Assembly: GCF_024055795.1 (NCBI RefSeq)
Contig: NZ_JAMXMY010000019.1
Location: 62,001 to 126,000 of the forward strand
Length of the DNA stretch: 64,000 nucleotides
DNA from: Actinoallomurus purpureus
GTDB taxonomy: Bacteria; Actinomycetota; Actinomycetes; Streptosporangiales; Streptosporangiaceae
Reading direction: 5' to 3'
Shown: in pieces, positions 41,559 through 49,861 of the stretch
How positions within the stretch are numbered: position 1 is the stretch's first letter
Layout of the letters: each line of letters opens with the position of its first letter
Notes under the pieces: generated by a model
The model's database searches: none
Seen by the model: the letters and a program-made list of their open reading frames with translations, nothing else
Told to the model about the DNA's origin: nothing
Position numbers and translations under genes: made by a program

Positions 41559-43142
41559 GTGAAGTACTTCAACACCACGGGGCCGTGTCTGGCCGATCGG
41601 CACTACCTGCTGCCGCCGCAGCCGCGATTGCCGCAGGCTCGGCCGCTCATCGACGAGGGCCGGTTCTTCGTGGTGCACGCACCCCGTCAGACGGGGAAGA
41701 CGACCACTCTCGCGGCGCTCGCCGGTCAGCTCACCCTGGAGGGTCGTCACCTCGCGGTGCGCTTCTCGTGCGAGCGGGCCAGAGCGGCGGGCGACGACTA
41801 CGCGGCGGCCGAGCAGATGGTGCTGCAGGCGATCCGGGAAGGTGTGATCGCCGGCAACGTGCCGGCGGACCAGATGCCGCCGGATCCGTGGCCGGAGACC
41901 TCCCCGGGATCGATGCTGCGGCGCGGCCTGACCGCCTGGGCCAGCCGGTGCCCGCTTCCGCTGGTGCTGTTCTTCGATGAGATCGACGCGCTCCGGGGCG
42001 ACAGCCTGATCAGCGTGCTGAGCCAGCTGCGCGACGGCTACACCGCCCGGCCCGCTCCCTTCCCGCATTCGGTCGTGCTGTGCGGGTTGCGGGACGTACG
42101 CGACTACAAGGCGGCCTCGGGCGGAGACCCGGAGCGGCTGGGCACCTCGAGCCCGTTCAACATCAAGGCCGCCTCCCTGCGCATCGACGACTTCACCGTC
42201 GACGAAGTGGCCGAGCTCTACGGACAGCACACGTCGGCCACCGGACAGAAGTTCACCTCGTCCGCGGTGCAGCGCGCGTTCGAGGCGAGCCAGGGCCAGC
42301 CGTGGCTGGTGAACGCTCTGGCCTACGAGACGACACGGGCGATGGGGATCGCGCCGCCGGAACCGATCACCGATGCGCACATGGACCAGGCGGTCGAGCG
42401 ACTGATCGTCACCAGGGCCACGCACCTGGACTCACTGGTGGCCCGACTACACGAGCCGCGCATACAGCGCATCGTCGAACCCCTCATCGCAGGCGAGCTG
42501 CCTGACCAGGACGCCACGTACGACGAGGATCTGTCCTACGCGCGAGATCTCGGCCTCACCTCACAGGCTCAACCCGTGCAGGTGGCCAATCCCATCTACC
42601 AGGAAGTGATCCTCCGGGTTCTGGCCGGGGGCACCGAATCGGTCGTCACCGCCGAACCTCGCAGCTTCGTCACCCGCGGGGGCCGCCTGGACTTCCGCAG
42701 GCTCTTGGACGAGTTCGTGGTCTTCTGGAAGCTGCACGGAGAGATCCTGTCCAGCCGGGAGACCTACCACGAGGCCGCCTGCCAGCTGGTCTTCCTGGGC
42801 TTCCTCCACCGCGTCGTGAACGGCGGCGGCCGCATCGACCGCGAGTACGGCGTCGGACGCGGCCGTATCGACGTCGTCGTCCGCTGGCCCTGCGTCGACG
42901 CGAACGAAGAACCCACATCGCAGTGGGAGGCCGTCGAGCTGAAGGTCCATCACCCCGGCCGCCCCGACCCGCTACCCGAGGGCTTGACCCAACTGGACGG
43001 CTACCTCGACCGCCTGGGTCTCGACACCGGCACCCTCATCATCTTCGATCGCCGACCGAACACCCCGTCCCTGCCAGATCGCACCGCCCTCAGCACCGCC
43101 CGCACTCCGACAGGACGTCACATAACCCTCCTTCGTGCCTAA
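41559..43142 (+). CDS. AAA-like ATPase with C-terminal PD-(D/E)XK nuclease-like domain
   Basis: A 527-aa protein. It begins VKYFNTTGPCLADRHYLLPP, the usual start of this AAA-like family. Walker A is APRQTGKTTT (41-50), Walker B LVLFFDEID (about 128-136), and a winged-helix region follows. Near the C-terminus YGVGRGRIDVVVRW (Asp about 438) and WEAVELKVHH (Glu-x-Lys about 458-460) make a PD-(D/E)XK-type nuclease core. Similar ATPase/nuclease-like fusions are widespread in bacterial accessory regions, with no settled function; a conflict or mobile-element role is plausible. GTG 41559 is preferred to GTG 41538 on homology of the N-terminus. It stands alone. Confidence 0.78.
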   Translation: MKYFNTTGPCLADRHYLLPPQPRLPQARPLIDEGRFFVVHAPRQTGKTTTLAALAGQLTLEGRHLAVRFSCERARAAGDDYAAAEQMVLQAIREGVIAGNVPADQMPPDPWPETSPGSMLRRGLTAWASRCPLPLVLFFDEIDALRGDSLISVLSQLRDGYTARPAPFPHSVVLCGLRDVRDYKAASGGDPERLGTSSPFNIKAASLRIDDFTVDEVAELYGQHTSATGQKFTSSAVQRAFEASQGQPWLVNALAYETTRAMGIAPPEPITDAHMDQAVERLIVTRATHLDSLVARLHEPRIQRIVEPLIAGELPDQDATYDEDLSYARDLGLTSQAQPVQVANPIYQEVILRVLAGGTESVVTAEPRSFVTRGGRLDFRRLLDEFVVFWKLHGEILSSRETYHEAACQLVFLGFLHRVVNGGGRIDREYGVGRGRIDVVVRWPCVDANEEPTSQWEAVELKVHHPGRPDPLPEGLTQLDGYLDRLGLDTGTLIIFDRRPNTPSLPDRTALSTARTPTGRHITLLRA

Positions 43143-43220
43143 GTGAGCCAGGGTGCGGGCGGCGTCAGGTATCTGGTTGAGAGTTGTCATTCATTTACTT
43201 GATTGGCTATCGTCCCGATC

Positions 43221-43847
43221 ATGCCGACACGGAGGGCGCCGCGGCCGGAGGATCGCGGCAAGGCCGCCGAGCAGACCCGCGAGCGGATCCTCGACGCCGC
43301 CGTGGCCGAGTTCGGGGCCAAGGGCTACGCGGGCGCACGTACCGCCGGGATCGCCGCGCGGGCGGGCGTCAACCAGCAGCTGATCTCGTACTACTTCGGC
43401 GGTAAGCAGGGCCTGCTGGAGGAGTTGCGCCGCCGGTGGCAGCGGGTCGAGTCCTCGATCGCGGCCCCCGACGCGTCCTTCGAAGAGTCGATCGCCGCGT
43501 ACCTGGACGCGACGCTCGACCATCCCGACTGGGCCCGGCTGGCGATCTGGCAGGCGCTGGGCGACTGCCCGTTCACCGACGCCGAGGAGGGCGAACGCTA
43601 CGCGGAGGCCCAGCGGTCCAGGCTGACCGAGGCGGTGGAGAAGATCCGTCTGCGCCAGGAGGCCGGCGAGGTCACCGACGCGATCGAGCCGGAGTTCGCG
43701 CTCCTGGTCGCCTACGCCCTGGTCTTCGCGCCGATCGCGATGCCGCAGTTCGTCCGGGACATCCTGGGCGACGATCCGCTGGCGCCCGAGACCCGGCGCA
43801 GGCTCCACCGTCAGCTCATCAAGCTCCTCGGCGAAGCCGAGGATTAG
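43221..43847 (+). CDS. TetR-family transcriptional regulator
   Basis: A 208-aa repressor-type protein. The N-terminal HTH is QTRERILDAAVAEFGAKGYA then GARTAGIAARAGVNQQLISY with the family YYFGGKQGLL ending. The helical C-terminal ligand domain is of the TetR_C type seen in regulators of short-chain oxidoreductases. ATG 43221 is chosen (MPTRRAPRPEDR); TTG 43203 is in frame. It is followed after 13 bp by the NmrA-like gene, so it probably controls its own operon. Confidence 0.88.
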   Translation: MPTRRAPRPEDRGKAAEQTRERILDAAVAEFGAKGYAGARTAGIAARAGVNQQLISYYFGGKQGLLEELRRRWQRVESSIAAPDASFEESIAAYLDATLDHPDWARLAIWQALGDCPFTDAEEGERYAEAQRSRLTEAVEKIRLRQEAGEVTDAIEPEFALLVAYALVFAPIAMPQFVRDILGDDPLAPETRRRLHRQLIKLLGEAED

Positions 43848-43860
43848 GAGGGTTCTCGCA

Positions 43861-44703
43861 ATGGTCGCGGTCGTCTTCGGTGCCCGGGGAAACGTTGGCC
43901 GTCACGTCGCCGACGGGCTGCTCGCGGCCGGCGAGCAGGTCCGGGCGACGAGCCGGACCCCCGACGTCGCTGGCCTGCCGTCGCAGATGAAGGTGGTGGC
44001 GGCCGACCTCGAGCGGCCCGAGACGCTGCCCGCCGCGCTCGAGGGCGCGGACAAGGTCTTCCTCTACGCCAAACCGGACGGTGTCGAGGGGTTCGTCGAG
44101 GCCGCCGGGTCCGCGGGCGTCCGGCACGTGGTGCTGCTGTCGTCAGCGGCGGTTGTGGTTCCGGGCGCCGAGCAGAATCCGATCGCCCGGCAGCACCAGG
44201 CCGTCGAGGCCGCCATCGAGCGGTCCGGCATCGACTGGACGTTCATCCGCCCGGGGATGTTCGCCACCAACACCCTGTGGTGGTGGCAGCGATCGATCCG
44301 GGCCGAGAGCGTCGTCCGCACGCCGTACCCGGACGCGCAGACCGCCCCCGTCCACGAGAAGGACATGGCCGCGCTCGCGGTGACCGCGCTGACCGAGTCC
44401 GGCCACCGGCAGCGGGCCTACACCGTCTACGGGCCGGAGTCTCTCACCCTGCGGCGGCAGGTCGAGCACATCGGCGATGCGATCGGCAGGAACGTCCGCC
44501 TGGAGGTCATCTCCGTCGAGGAGGCGCGGGCGGAGATGGGCAGGACCATGCCCGCGATCGGTGTCGAGACGTTCCTGCGCCAGTGGGCGGCCCGCAACGG
44601 CACACCGGCCCAGGTCTCGGCGACTGTCGAGGAGATCACCGGCCACCCCGCGCAGACCTTCGCTCAATGGGCCCGCGACCACGCCGACGACTTCCGCTCG
44701 TGA
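43861..44703 (+). CDS. NmrA-like NAD(P)-binding protein
   Basis: A 280-aa atypical short-chain dehydrogenase-fold protein. The dinucleotide loop is VVFGARGNVGRHVADGLLAA (about 4-23, GxxGxxG), with SRTPD after beta-2 suggesting NADP preference. LSSAAVVV and FIRPGMFATN are NmrA-family landmarks. There is no SDR Tyr-x-x-x-Lys pair at the usual place, so it may be a redox sensor or a quinone/flavonoid-type reductase. ATG 43861 follows TAGGAGGGTTCTCGCA. Expressed together with the preceding TetR gene. Confidence 0.82.
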   Translation: MVAVVFGARGNVGRHVADGLLAAGEQVRATSRTPDVAGLPSQMKVVAADLERPETLPAALEGADKVFLYAKPDGVEGFVEAAGSAGVRHVVLLSSAAVVVPGAEQNPIARQHQAVEAAIERSGIDWTFIRPGMFATNTLWWWQRSIRAESVVRTPYPDAQTAPVHEKDMAALAVTALTESGHRQRAYTVYGPESLTLRRQVEHIGDAIGRNVRLEVISVEEARAEMGRTMPAIGVETFLRQWAARNGTPAQVSATVEEITGHPAQTFAQWARDHADDFRS

Positions 44704-44705
44704 CG

Positions 44706-44732
44706 CGCGCGGGTCGCCGCTGAACCCGCGCG
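44706..44732. terminator. GC-rich hairpin after the NmrA-like gene
   Basis: Arms CGCGCGGGT (44706-44714) and ACCCGCGCG (44724-44732) with a 9-base loop start 3 bp after the NmrA-like stop codon. No T-run follows. Confidence 0.5.
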
Positions 44733-44740
44733 GCGAAGCC

Positions 44741-44830
44741 CGTACGAAAGACTCGGCGAGGGCGCCCCCATAGGGCGCGGAAGCCAACGAATCATCGCCC
44801 GCCGGGCGCGTTCGCCGAGCGTTTCGCACG
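44741..44830. repeat. 90-bp structured intergenic repeat, copy A
   Basis: Aligns without gaps to 49534-49623, about 73 percent identical. Its ends form an inverted repeat: GTACGAAAGACTCGGCGAG at the left pairs with TTCGCCGAGCGTTTCGCAC at the right. Inside are a small hairpin around CCCATAGGG, the conserved single-stranded-looking AACGAATCA, and a hairpin GCCC-gcc-GGGC. Differences between the copies tend to keep base pairing. It lies between two convergent genes. Confidence 0.7.
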
Positions 44831-44951
44831 CGAACGCCCGCGGTGGGCCAGGCCGGCGCGGTAGGCGGTCTGGAGGGGTCGGCATTCACCACGCGGCCCC
44901 CTGACCGGCTCGACACGCCGAGGAGGTCACCGCCCGGGCCGTGCCGGATCG

Positions 44952-45626
44952 TCACTCGGGTGATTCCGGCGGGCTGCCCGGGGCGGTCGCGATGAGGCCA
45001 CTGATCAGGGCGTCCAAGGCGCGGTCGAAGTCGGTTTCCGGATCGGTGTCGGGCATGCTCTGGATCAGGCGGCTGAAGTGGGGGAGCCGGGCCGGGTCCA
45101 GATGCCTGACGAACACGTCGAGCTGCTGCTCTCCGGTTTGGGCGCGGAAGTCCTCGACCGTGAACCCGGCGGTGGACAGCAGCAGCGACCCGAAGATCAG
45201 GCTGTTGACGGCGGTGAGCATGCGGCGCGCGTCGGCGTCGGAGAATCCGGCCTCGAACAGCGCGCCGACCAGGGCGTCGAGCGGACGCAGCGCCGTCACC
45301 GACGTCGGGTTCGCCTGGTCGGTGACCAGCGCCAGCGGAACGACGGGGTGTCGGCTGAGCGCGCGGTGCATGCTGGACGCGATGGCGCGCACCCGGTCCG
45401 GCCACGGCAGGGCGGGGTCGGGGCAGTCGACCTCGGCGAACGCCCGTTCGGCGAGGCCGTCGAGGATGTCGGCCTTGTTGGCGACGTGGTTGTAGAGCGA
45501 CATCGCCTCGACGCCGAGCGACTTGGCCAGCTTGCGCATGGACAACCCGTCCAGCCCCTCCTCGCCGGCCAGGGCGAGGGCGGCGTCCAGAATCTTCTCC
45601 CGGCTGAGTGGTTCGCGGTGTGCCAT
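44952..45626 (-). CDS. TetR/AcrR regulator with TetR_C-type ligand domain
   Basis: A 224-aa regulator. N-terminal HTH: LSREKILDAALALAGEEGLD then GLSMRKLAKSLGVEAMSLYN with YNHVANKADIL, the pattern of class A/B tetracycline-repressor-like proteins. The C-terminal domain (VRAIASSMHRALSRHPVVPL; LTAVNSLIFGSLLLSTAGFT) is the TetR_C_1 type that often binds planar polyketides or antibiotics. It is divergent from the flavin monooxygenase with a 95-bp operator-containing spacer, so repression of that gene is likely. Confidence 0.88.
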   Translation of the reverse strand: MAHREPLSREKILDAALALAGEEGLDGLSMRKLAKSLGVEAMSLYNHVANKADILDGLAERAFAEVDCPDPALPWPDRVRAIASSMHRALSRHPVVPLALVTDQANPTSVTALRPLDALVGALFEAGFSDADARRMLTAVNSLIFGSLLLSTAGFTVEDFRAQTGEQQLDVFVRHLDPARLPHFSRLIQSMPDTDPETDFDRALDALISGLIATAPGSPPESPE

Positions 45627-45659
45627 CCCGTGGGACTCCTCCTTGTTCGACTTGACGAA

Positions 45660-45707
45660 ACTTACACTGTATGTGCTCTACTTATGGCGTAAGCATACGA
45701 CGTAAGT
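45660..45707. promoter_or_regulatory. Candidate TetR operator between divergent regulator and monooxygenase
   Basis: ACTTAC (45660-45665) and GTAAGT (45702-45707) form outer inverted arms, and CTTA-TGGCG-TAAG (45681-45693) an inner palindrome. A TTGACG (45652-45657) could be a -35 element. The whole spacer is AT-rich relative to the genes and separates the regulator start (45626) from the monooxygenase start (45722). Confidence 0.5.
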
Positions 45708-45721
45708 TCGGAGGGGTCGTC

Positions 45722-47248
45722 ATGACCGATGTCCTGGTGGTCGGAGGCGGGCCTGTCGGCCTGCTGCTGGCAGCCGAGCTGAAACGGGCGGGTGCCGATC
45801 CGCTGGTCCTGGAAGCGGCGGACGGGATCGAGCGGCGGACCCGCAGCCTGGGTCTGCGTTCGCTCAACACCCGCAGCAACCAGACCCTGGCGCTGCGCGG
45901 GCTGCTCGAACCATTGCTGGACGCCCAGTGGGCGATGTTCGACCAGATCGCGGCCGACAGCGCCCCCGACCGCGCCGATCAGGTCGCGCTTCTGGTGAGC
46001 GCCGTCCGGCAGGGGCTCGCGCGGGGCCACTTCAGCGGGCTGCCGCTGCTGGAGGACGCCGGGAAGCAGGGCGCGGCCGCCGACTACATCCTGCTCAAGC
46101 AGCACCTCATCGAGCGGATCCTCGCCGAGCACGCGACCGCGCTCGGCGTGCCGATCCGATCGGGCCGGCAGGTGATCGACGTCGTGGACGAAGGCACCGG
46201 CGTTCGGGCCGTGCTGGCGGACGGGACCTCGCTTCACGCGGCCTACCTGGTCGGGTGCGACGGCGGCCGCAGCACGGTGCGGAAACAGTCCGGCATCGAC
46301 TTTCCGGGCACGCCTCCCACGGCGACCGGGCGTACGGCCGTGGCCGAGCTCGCCGACCCCGACGCCGTCACCTCCTCGCTCCGCAGCCCGGGCGGTCTCC
46401 TGGATCTGTCGCTGGTGCCAGGGGAGATCGCCACCATGGAGTTCGACGGTGGACCGACCGACCGCGACTCGTCCCTGACGGCCGAGGAGATGGAGGCCAG
46501 CATCCGTCGGGTGAGCGGCCAGAAGCCGACCGTCACCCGTCTGGAGGCGGGGATCCGCTACAGCGACAACACCCGCCTCGCCGAGACCTACCGGCGTGGT
46601 CGCGTCCTGCTCGCCGGGGACGCCGCGCACGTCCATTCCCCGATGGGCGGGCAGGGGCTCAACCTCGGCCTGCAGGACGCGGCCAACCTCGGCTGGAAGC
46701 TCGCCTTGGTCGTCCGTGGCCGCGCGCCGGAGCGACTGCTGGACACCTACACCGCCGAGCGGCACCCGGTCGCGGCGCGCGTGCTGCGCAACACCCGCGC
46801 CCAGACGGCCCTGATGCGCCCCGGCCCGCAGGTGGACGCGCTGCGCGAGGTCATCTCTGAGGTGCTGGAGATCCCCGACGTCAAACAGCGCTTCATCGAC
46901 ATGGCCAACGGGCTGGACGTCGACTACGCGCCGCAGTCGACGTATCCGCTGGTCGGCCGGTTCATGCCCGCCCTTGAGACCGACGTTCGGAACGAGACCA
47001 GCGCGGCGCTGTGCCAGGGACGGGGCGTTCTGCTCGATCTGAAGGGCTCGACATGGGTCCATGCGGCGGCGGACGGGTTCGCCGACCGTGTCCAGGTGGT
47101 CAGCCCGCGCGGGGGCGCCCCCGGGTTCGCCGCCGTGCTCATTCGTCCTGACGGCTACGTCGCCTGGGCGTCTCCCGACAACGGGTCGGCAGATCCCGCG
47201 GGCTTGGCCGACGCGCTCGCCGACTGGTTCGGCCCGACGGCATCATGA
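45722..47248 (+). CDS. FAD-dependent aromatic monooxygenase (PHBH-fold)
   Basis: A 508-aa class A flavin monooxygenase of the type acting on phenols, polyketides and antibiotics. The FAD loop is VVGGGPVGLLLAAELKRAGA (about 5-24), the DG motif LVGCDGGRSTVRK, and the GD motif VLLAGDAAHVHSPMGGQGLN (about 292-311). The C-terminal thioredoxin-like domain (about 390-508) is present, giving full family length. ATG 45722 follows GGAGGGGTC. Likely regulated by the divergent TetR protein. Two AhpD-like proteins follow, suggesting a small oxidative detoxification locus. Confidence 0.88.
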   Translation: MTDVLVVGGGPVGLLLAAELKRAGADPLVLEAADGIERRTRSLGLRSLNTRSNQTLALRGLLEPLLDAQWAMFDQIAADSAPDRADQVALLVSAVRQGLARGHFSGLPLLEDAGKQGAAADYILLKQHLIERILAEHATALGVPIRSGRQVIDVVDEGTGVRAVLADGTSLHAAYLVGCDGGRSTVRKQSGIDFPGTPPTATGRTAVAELADPDAVTSSLRSPGGLLDLSLVPGEIATMEFDGGPTDRDSSLTAEEMEASIRRVSGQKPTVTRLEAGIRYSDNTRLAETYRRGRVLLAGDAAHVHSPMGGQGLNLGLQDAANLGWKLALVVRGRAPERLLDTYTAERHPVAARVLRNTRAQTALMRPGPQVDALREVISEVLEIPDVKQRFIDMANGLDVDYAPQSTYPLVGRFMPALETDVRNETSAALCQGRGVLLDLKGSTWVHAAADGFADRVQVVSPRGGAPGFAAVLIRPDGYVAWASPDNGSADPAGLADALADWFGPTAS

Positions 47249-47321
47249 CCGCCTGGTGTGTCGCAGGGATCGGGTCGCCGGCATCTCTAGTTCGACCAGC
47301 TACAACAGCAAGGAGCGCACA

Positions 47322-47804
47322 ATGAATGCTCGATTGAACCTCTTCGGCGACCCGACCGCGACCGCAGCCAAGGCCGCGAGGCACTTCGGCTCGGCGAGCA
47401 AGACGATCCTCCAGGAGTCGACGCTGCCGGCCGCGACCCAGAAGCTGGTGGTGCTGCGCGCGAGTCAGATCAACGGCTGCGGTTACGCCACCGATGTGTG
47501 GAGCAAGAACGCCGCGCACGCCGGGGAGACCTCCACCCGCATCAACCTGGTCGCGGCCTGGCGGGAGTCCACGGTGTTCACCGACGCCGAGCGCGCTGCC
47601 CTGGAGTTGACCGAGCAGGGCACCCGTATCGCCGATGCGGCCGGTGGCGTCACCGACGAGGCCTGGGCGAACGCCGCCAAGCACTACGACGAGGACCAGC
47701 TCTCCGATCTCGTGATGCTCATCGCCCTCATCAACGCCACCAACCGCATGGGCGTCATCGTCCGGCAGCGCGGCGGCGACTACCAGCCCGGCCAACTCGG
47801 ATAA
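47322..47804 (+). CDS. AhpD-like carboxymuconolactone decarboxylase-family protein lacking catalytic residues
   Basis: A 160-aa CMD/AhpD-fold protein with the family helix pair ATQKLVVLRASQINGCGYAT and INLVAAWRESTVFTDAERAA. Active AhpD proteins carry a CxxC pair and a downstream His; the neighbouring paralog has CGFCVDYH, but here the same place reads CGYATDVW, so the second Cys and the His are missing. It may be a structural or regulatory partner of the paralog. ATG 47322 follows AAGGAG. 73 bp downstream of the monooxygenase, same strand. Confidence 0.82.
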   Translation: MNARLNLFGDPTATAAKAARHFGSASKTILQESTLPAATQKLVVLRASQINGCGYATDVWSKNAAHAGETSTRINLVAAWRESTVFTDAERAALELTEQGTRIADAAGGVTDEAWANAAKHYDEDQLSDLVMLIALINATNRMGVIVRQRGGDYQPGQLG

Positions 47805-47889
47805 CCAGAAGCAGCCGACGTCTCCAGTTCGTAAGACACCGCGCGAACGATCCGCGCGGTGCACAACTTCAACGAGTGAGGACGAAGTC

Positions 47890-48375
47890 ATGGAACCCCG
47901 TTTCGACCTGATGGCCAACGAGCTCGGCGCCAAGATCGCCAAGCGGATCTACAATGTCGCCCTGGCGATCGTCCAGTCGCCGCTGCCCCAGACCACCCAG
48001 GACCTGGTGATGCTGCGCGCCAGCCAGATCAACGGCTGCGGCTTCTGCGTCGACTACCACACCAAGGATGCCGCGGCCGCCGGCGAAACCGCGGTCCGCG
48101 TCAACCTGGTCGCCGCCTGGCGCGAGTCCACCGTGTTCACCGAGGCCGAGCGGGCCGCGCTGGCGCTGGCCGAGGAGGGCACCCGGATCGCCGACGCCCA
48201 CCAGGGCGTGTCCGACCAGACCTGGGCGCAGGTGCGCGAGCACTACGATGACGACCAGATCGTCGCGCTGGTCTCCCTGGTCGCCATGATCAACGCGAAC
48301 AACCGACTCAACGTGATCGTGCGCAAGCCCGGGGGGTCCTACCAGCCCGGCATGTTCGCCGACATGGCGAACTGA
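47890..48375 (+). CDS. AhpD-like alkylhydroperoxidase (CMD family)
   Basis: A 161-aa protein with an intact AhpD-type redox centre: INGCGFCVDYHTKDA, that is Cys-x-x-Cys-x-x-x-His. The following helix VNLVAAWRESTVFTEAERAA is almost identical to that of the paralog 86 bp upstream, so the two genes arose by duplication. It probably reduces organic peroxides using a thiol donor. ATG 47890 has GAGGACGAAGTC upstream. Part of the monooxygenase operon or its own unit. Confidence 0.88.
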   Translation: MEPRFDLMANELGAKIAKRIYNVALAIVQSPLPQTTQDLVMLRASQINGCGFCVDYHTKDAAAAGETAVRVNLVAAWRESTVFTEAERAALALAEEGTRIADAHQGVSDQTWAQVREHYDDDQIVALVSLVAMINANNRLNVIVRKPGGSYQPGMFADMAN

Positions 48376-48392
48376 CCAGCAGCCGAATCGCG

Positions 48393-48424
48393 GCCCGGCC
48401 CAGGATCATTCGATCCGGCCGGGC
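48393..48424. terminator. Long hairpin after the AhpD gene
   Basis: Arms GCCCGGCC (48393-48400) and GGCCGGGC (48417-48424) enclose a second stem GGATC-ATTC-GATCC. It sits 18 bp after the AhpD stop and before the end of the minus-strand small gene, so it can act in both directions. Confidence 0.6.
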
Positions 48425-48433
48425 ACGCGCACC

Positions 48434-48664
48434 TCACACAGCGAGGGCCATGCGCGGATCAACGGCCCGCTGCTCTTGGCCGACCAGTGGATGCGGGTTC
48501 CCGCAGGCAGGCTGCAGCTGCTCGATATCGGCATCGGTTAGCGGCTGCCAGTCTCCGTACGGGACGATCGCGCCGTCGTCGTAGCCCGGATCGCCGCGCG
48601 TCAGCCGCACCGCGGCGAAAGCGCAGCGGCGGCGGATGCCGTCGGGTCTTCGAATACCAGGCAT
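48434..48664 (-). CDS. Small hypothetical protein (76 aa)
   Basis: The frame has strong G/C third-position bias and reads MPGIRRPDGIRRRCAFAAVR, then DDGAIVPYGDWQPLTDADIE and ends in DPRMALAV. No family, signal peptide or membrane segment is recognised. It starts 33 bp after the pentapeptide-protein stop on the same strand, with GGGAGG 14 bases upstream, which is farther than ideal. It may be a real co-transcribed small gene or the remains of one. Confidence 0.4.
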   Translation of the reverse strand: MPGIRRPDGIRRRCAFAAVRLTRGDPGYDDGAIVPYGDWQPLTDADIEQLQPACGNPHPLVGQEQRAVDPRMALAV

Positions 48665-48697
48665 GGGCCCATGGCGGTCCTCCCAGCGGCGAGCGGA

Positions 48698-49378
48698 TCA
48701 GAACTCGTCGACGTCCTCGCCGTAGGTGACGTCCAGGTCTGCGGCGAGCGCTTCAGCGAGCTGCTGTGTCTGCGGCCGGTCGATGATGACCTGCCTGAGC
48801 GAGCCGACGCCGCGCAGCCTCGACAGGTCGTTGCCGCGCAGATCCAGGTCGCGGTACTGGCCGCCCGAGAACTCGGCCCCCGTCAGGTCGCAGCCGTCGA
48901 ACAGGACGGCGCTGAAGTCGACGGAGGCGAACTCGGTCTCCCGCAGGGAGCACTTGGACAAGATCACCGGGCCGGTGGCTCGCACATGCGTGAAGGTCGC
49001 GTAGTCCAGTCGGCAGTTCTCCAGCAGGACGTTGTCCAGGGTGAGGTCTGTGAGGGCCGCGCCCATCAGCTTGCAGCCGGTGAAGACCACACGGGAGACC
49101 TTGCTGTCCGTCCAGCGTAGATCCGAAAGGTCACAGCCGGAGAAGGTCACCGAATCGACGCGCAGCTCCTCGAACCGGGTGCGTTGGGCTACAGCCTCGG
49201 TGATGCGGCCGCCCAGCAGGTGAACGCCGGTCAGTGCGAGCTCCCGCAGCTGCACGTCGGCATAGGTGAAGTCCGCGATGCGGTCCTGGCGGGGGTCCAG
49301 CGAGGCGACGACGGACAGGTCGTCCTCGTGCAAGGCGGGCAGGGTGACGCTCGTACGGCGGATCGTGCGGGTCTCCAT
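48698..49378 (-). CDS. Pentapeptide-repeat protein
   Basis: A 226-aa right-handed quadrilateral beta-helix protein. Tandem five-residue units with a central hydrophobic position are clear: VDSVTFSGCDLSDLRW, VVFTGCKLMGAALTDLTLDN, CRLDYATF, CSLRETEFASVDFSAVLFDG, CDLTGAEF. It has a conventional folded N-terminus and a short acidic C-terminus (TYGEDVDEF). Some pentapeptide proteins protect gyrase by mimicking DNA; others have no known role. ATG 49378 follows GGAAGGCACTGTG. The second copy of the 90-bp repeat lies in its upstream region. Confidence 0.85.
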   Translation of the reverse strand: METRTIRRTSVTLPALHEDDLSVVASLDPRQDRIADFTYADVQLRELALTGVHLLGGRITEAVAQRTRFEELRVDSVTFSGCDLSDLRWTDSKVSRVVFTGCKLMGAALTDLTLDNVLLENCRLDYATFTHVRATGPVILSKCSLRETEFASVDFSAVLFDGCDLTGAEFSGGQYRDLDLRGNDLSRLRGVGSLRQVIIDRPQTQQLAEALAADLDVTYGEDVDEF

Positions 49379-49861
49379 CACAGTGCCTTCCACGGCCGGT
49401 GCCAGTTGCCCGCGGCGGACGCACAGCCAGCGACGCCGGTCCATCTCCCCCAGCCGGCTTCCACTCCGCCCGGCAGCCTGCCCGTCTGCGTGGGTATCCA
49501 ACTCACCACGGTACGACGTGGCGGTTCGCCAGGTGTACGAAAGGCTCGCTAATGGCGCACCCATAGGATGCAAGAGCTAACGAATCACCACACGCGGTGG
49601 ACGTTAGCCGAGCGTTCCGCGCAGCGGATTCGGCCGATCGCGGTAGCATCGGTGATTGATCTCGTGAGCGGCCTCCAACCTGTGGTGCTTACGGACGGCA
49701 CCCGTTGATCAGACCCGCAATGCGCGGGTGTGGGCGCTTCACGCCATAATCCAACCGATGTCCACGATTTCCTTTCTTTCTCGGAGAGTCTGGAGAGGCA
49801 CCCCACCTGGGCGCGGATTTTCGAAGGTGTGAGCAACGGAAGCCTACCCAAGCGGGGGAGT
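49379..49861. other. Intergenic region with repeat copy B and hairpin
   Basis: A 483-bp spacer upstream of the pentapeptide gene. It contains copy B of the 90-bp repeat and a hairpin-forming CCCGCAATGCGCGGG near 49713-49728. No credible gene was found; short frames lack codon bias and starts. Confidence 0.5.
49534..49623. repeat. 90-bp structured intergenic repeat, copy B
   Basis: Ungapped partner of 44741-44830. The outer arms here are GTACGAAAGGCTCGCTAATG and CGTTAGCCGAGCGTTCCGCG; where copy A pairs GGCGA with TCGCC, copy B pairs GCTAA with TTAGC. The inner hairpin GCCC/GGGC of copy A is CCAC/GTGG here. CCCATAGG and AACGAATCA are unchanged. It lies in the upstream region of the pentapeptide gene. 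Confidence 0.7.

Noticed and set aside
47322-47804. First AhpD-like gene as an active alkylhydroperoxidase
   Set aside because: The CxxC partner Cys and the catalytic His are replaced (CGYATDVW).
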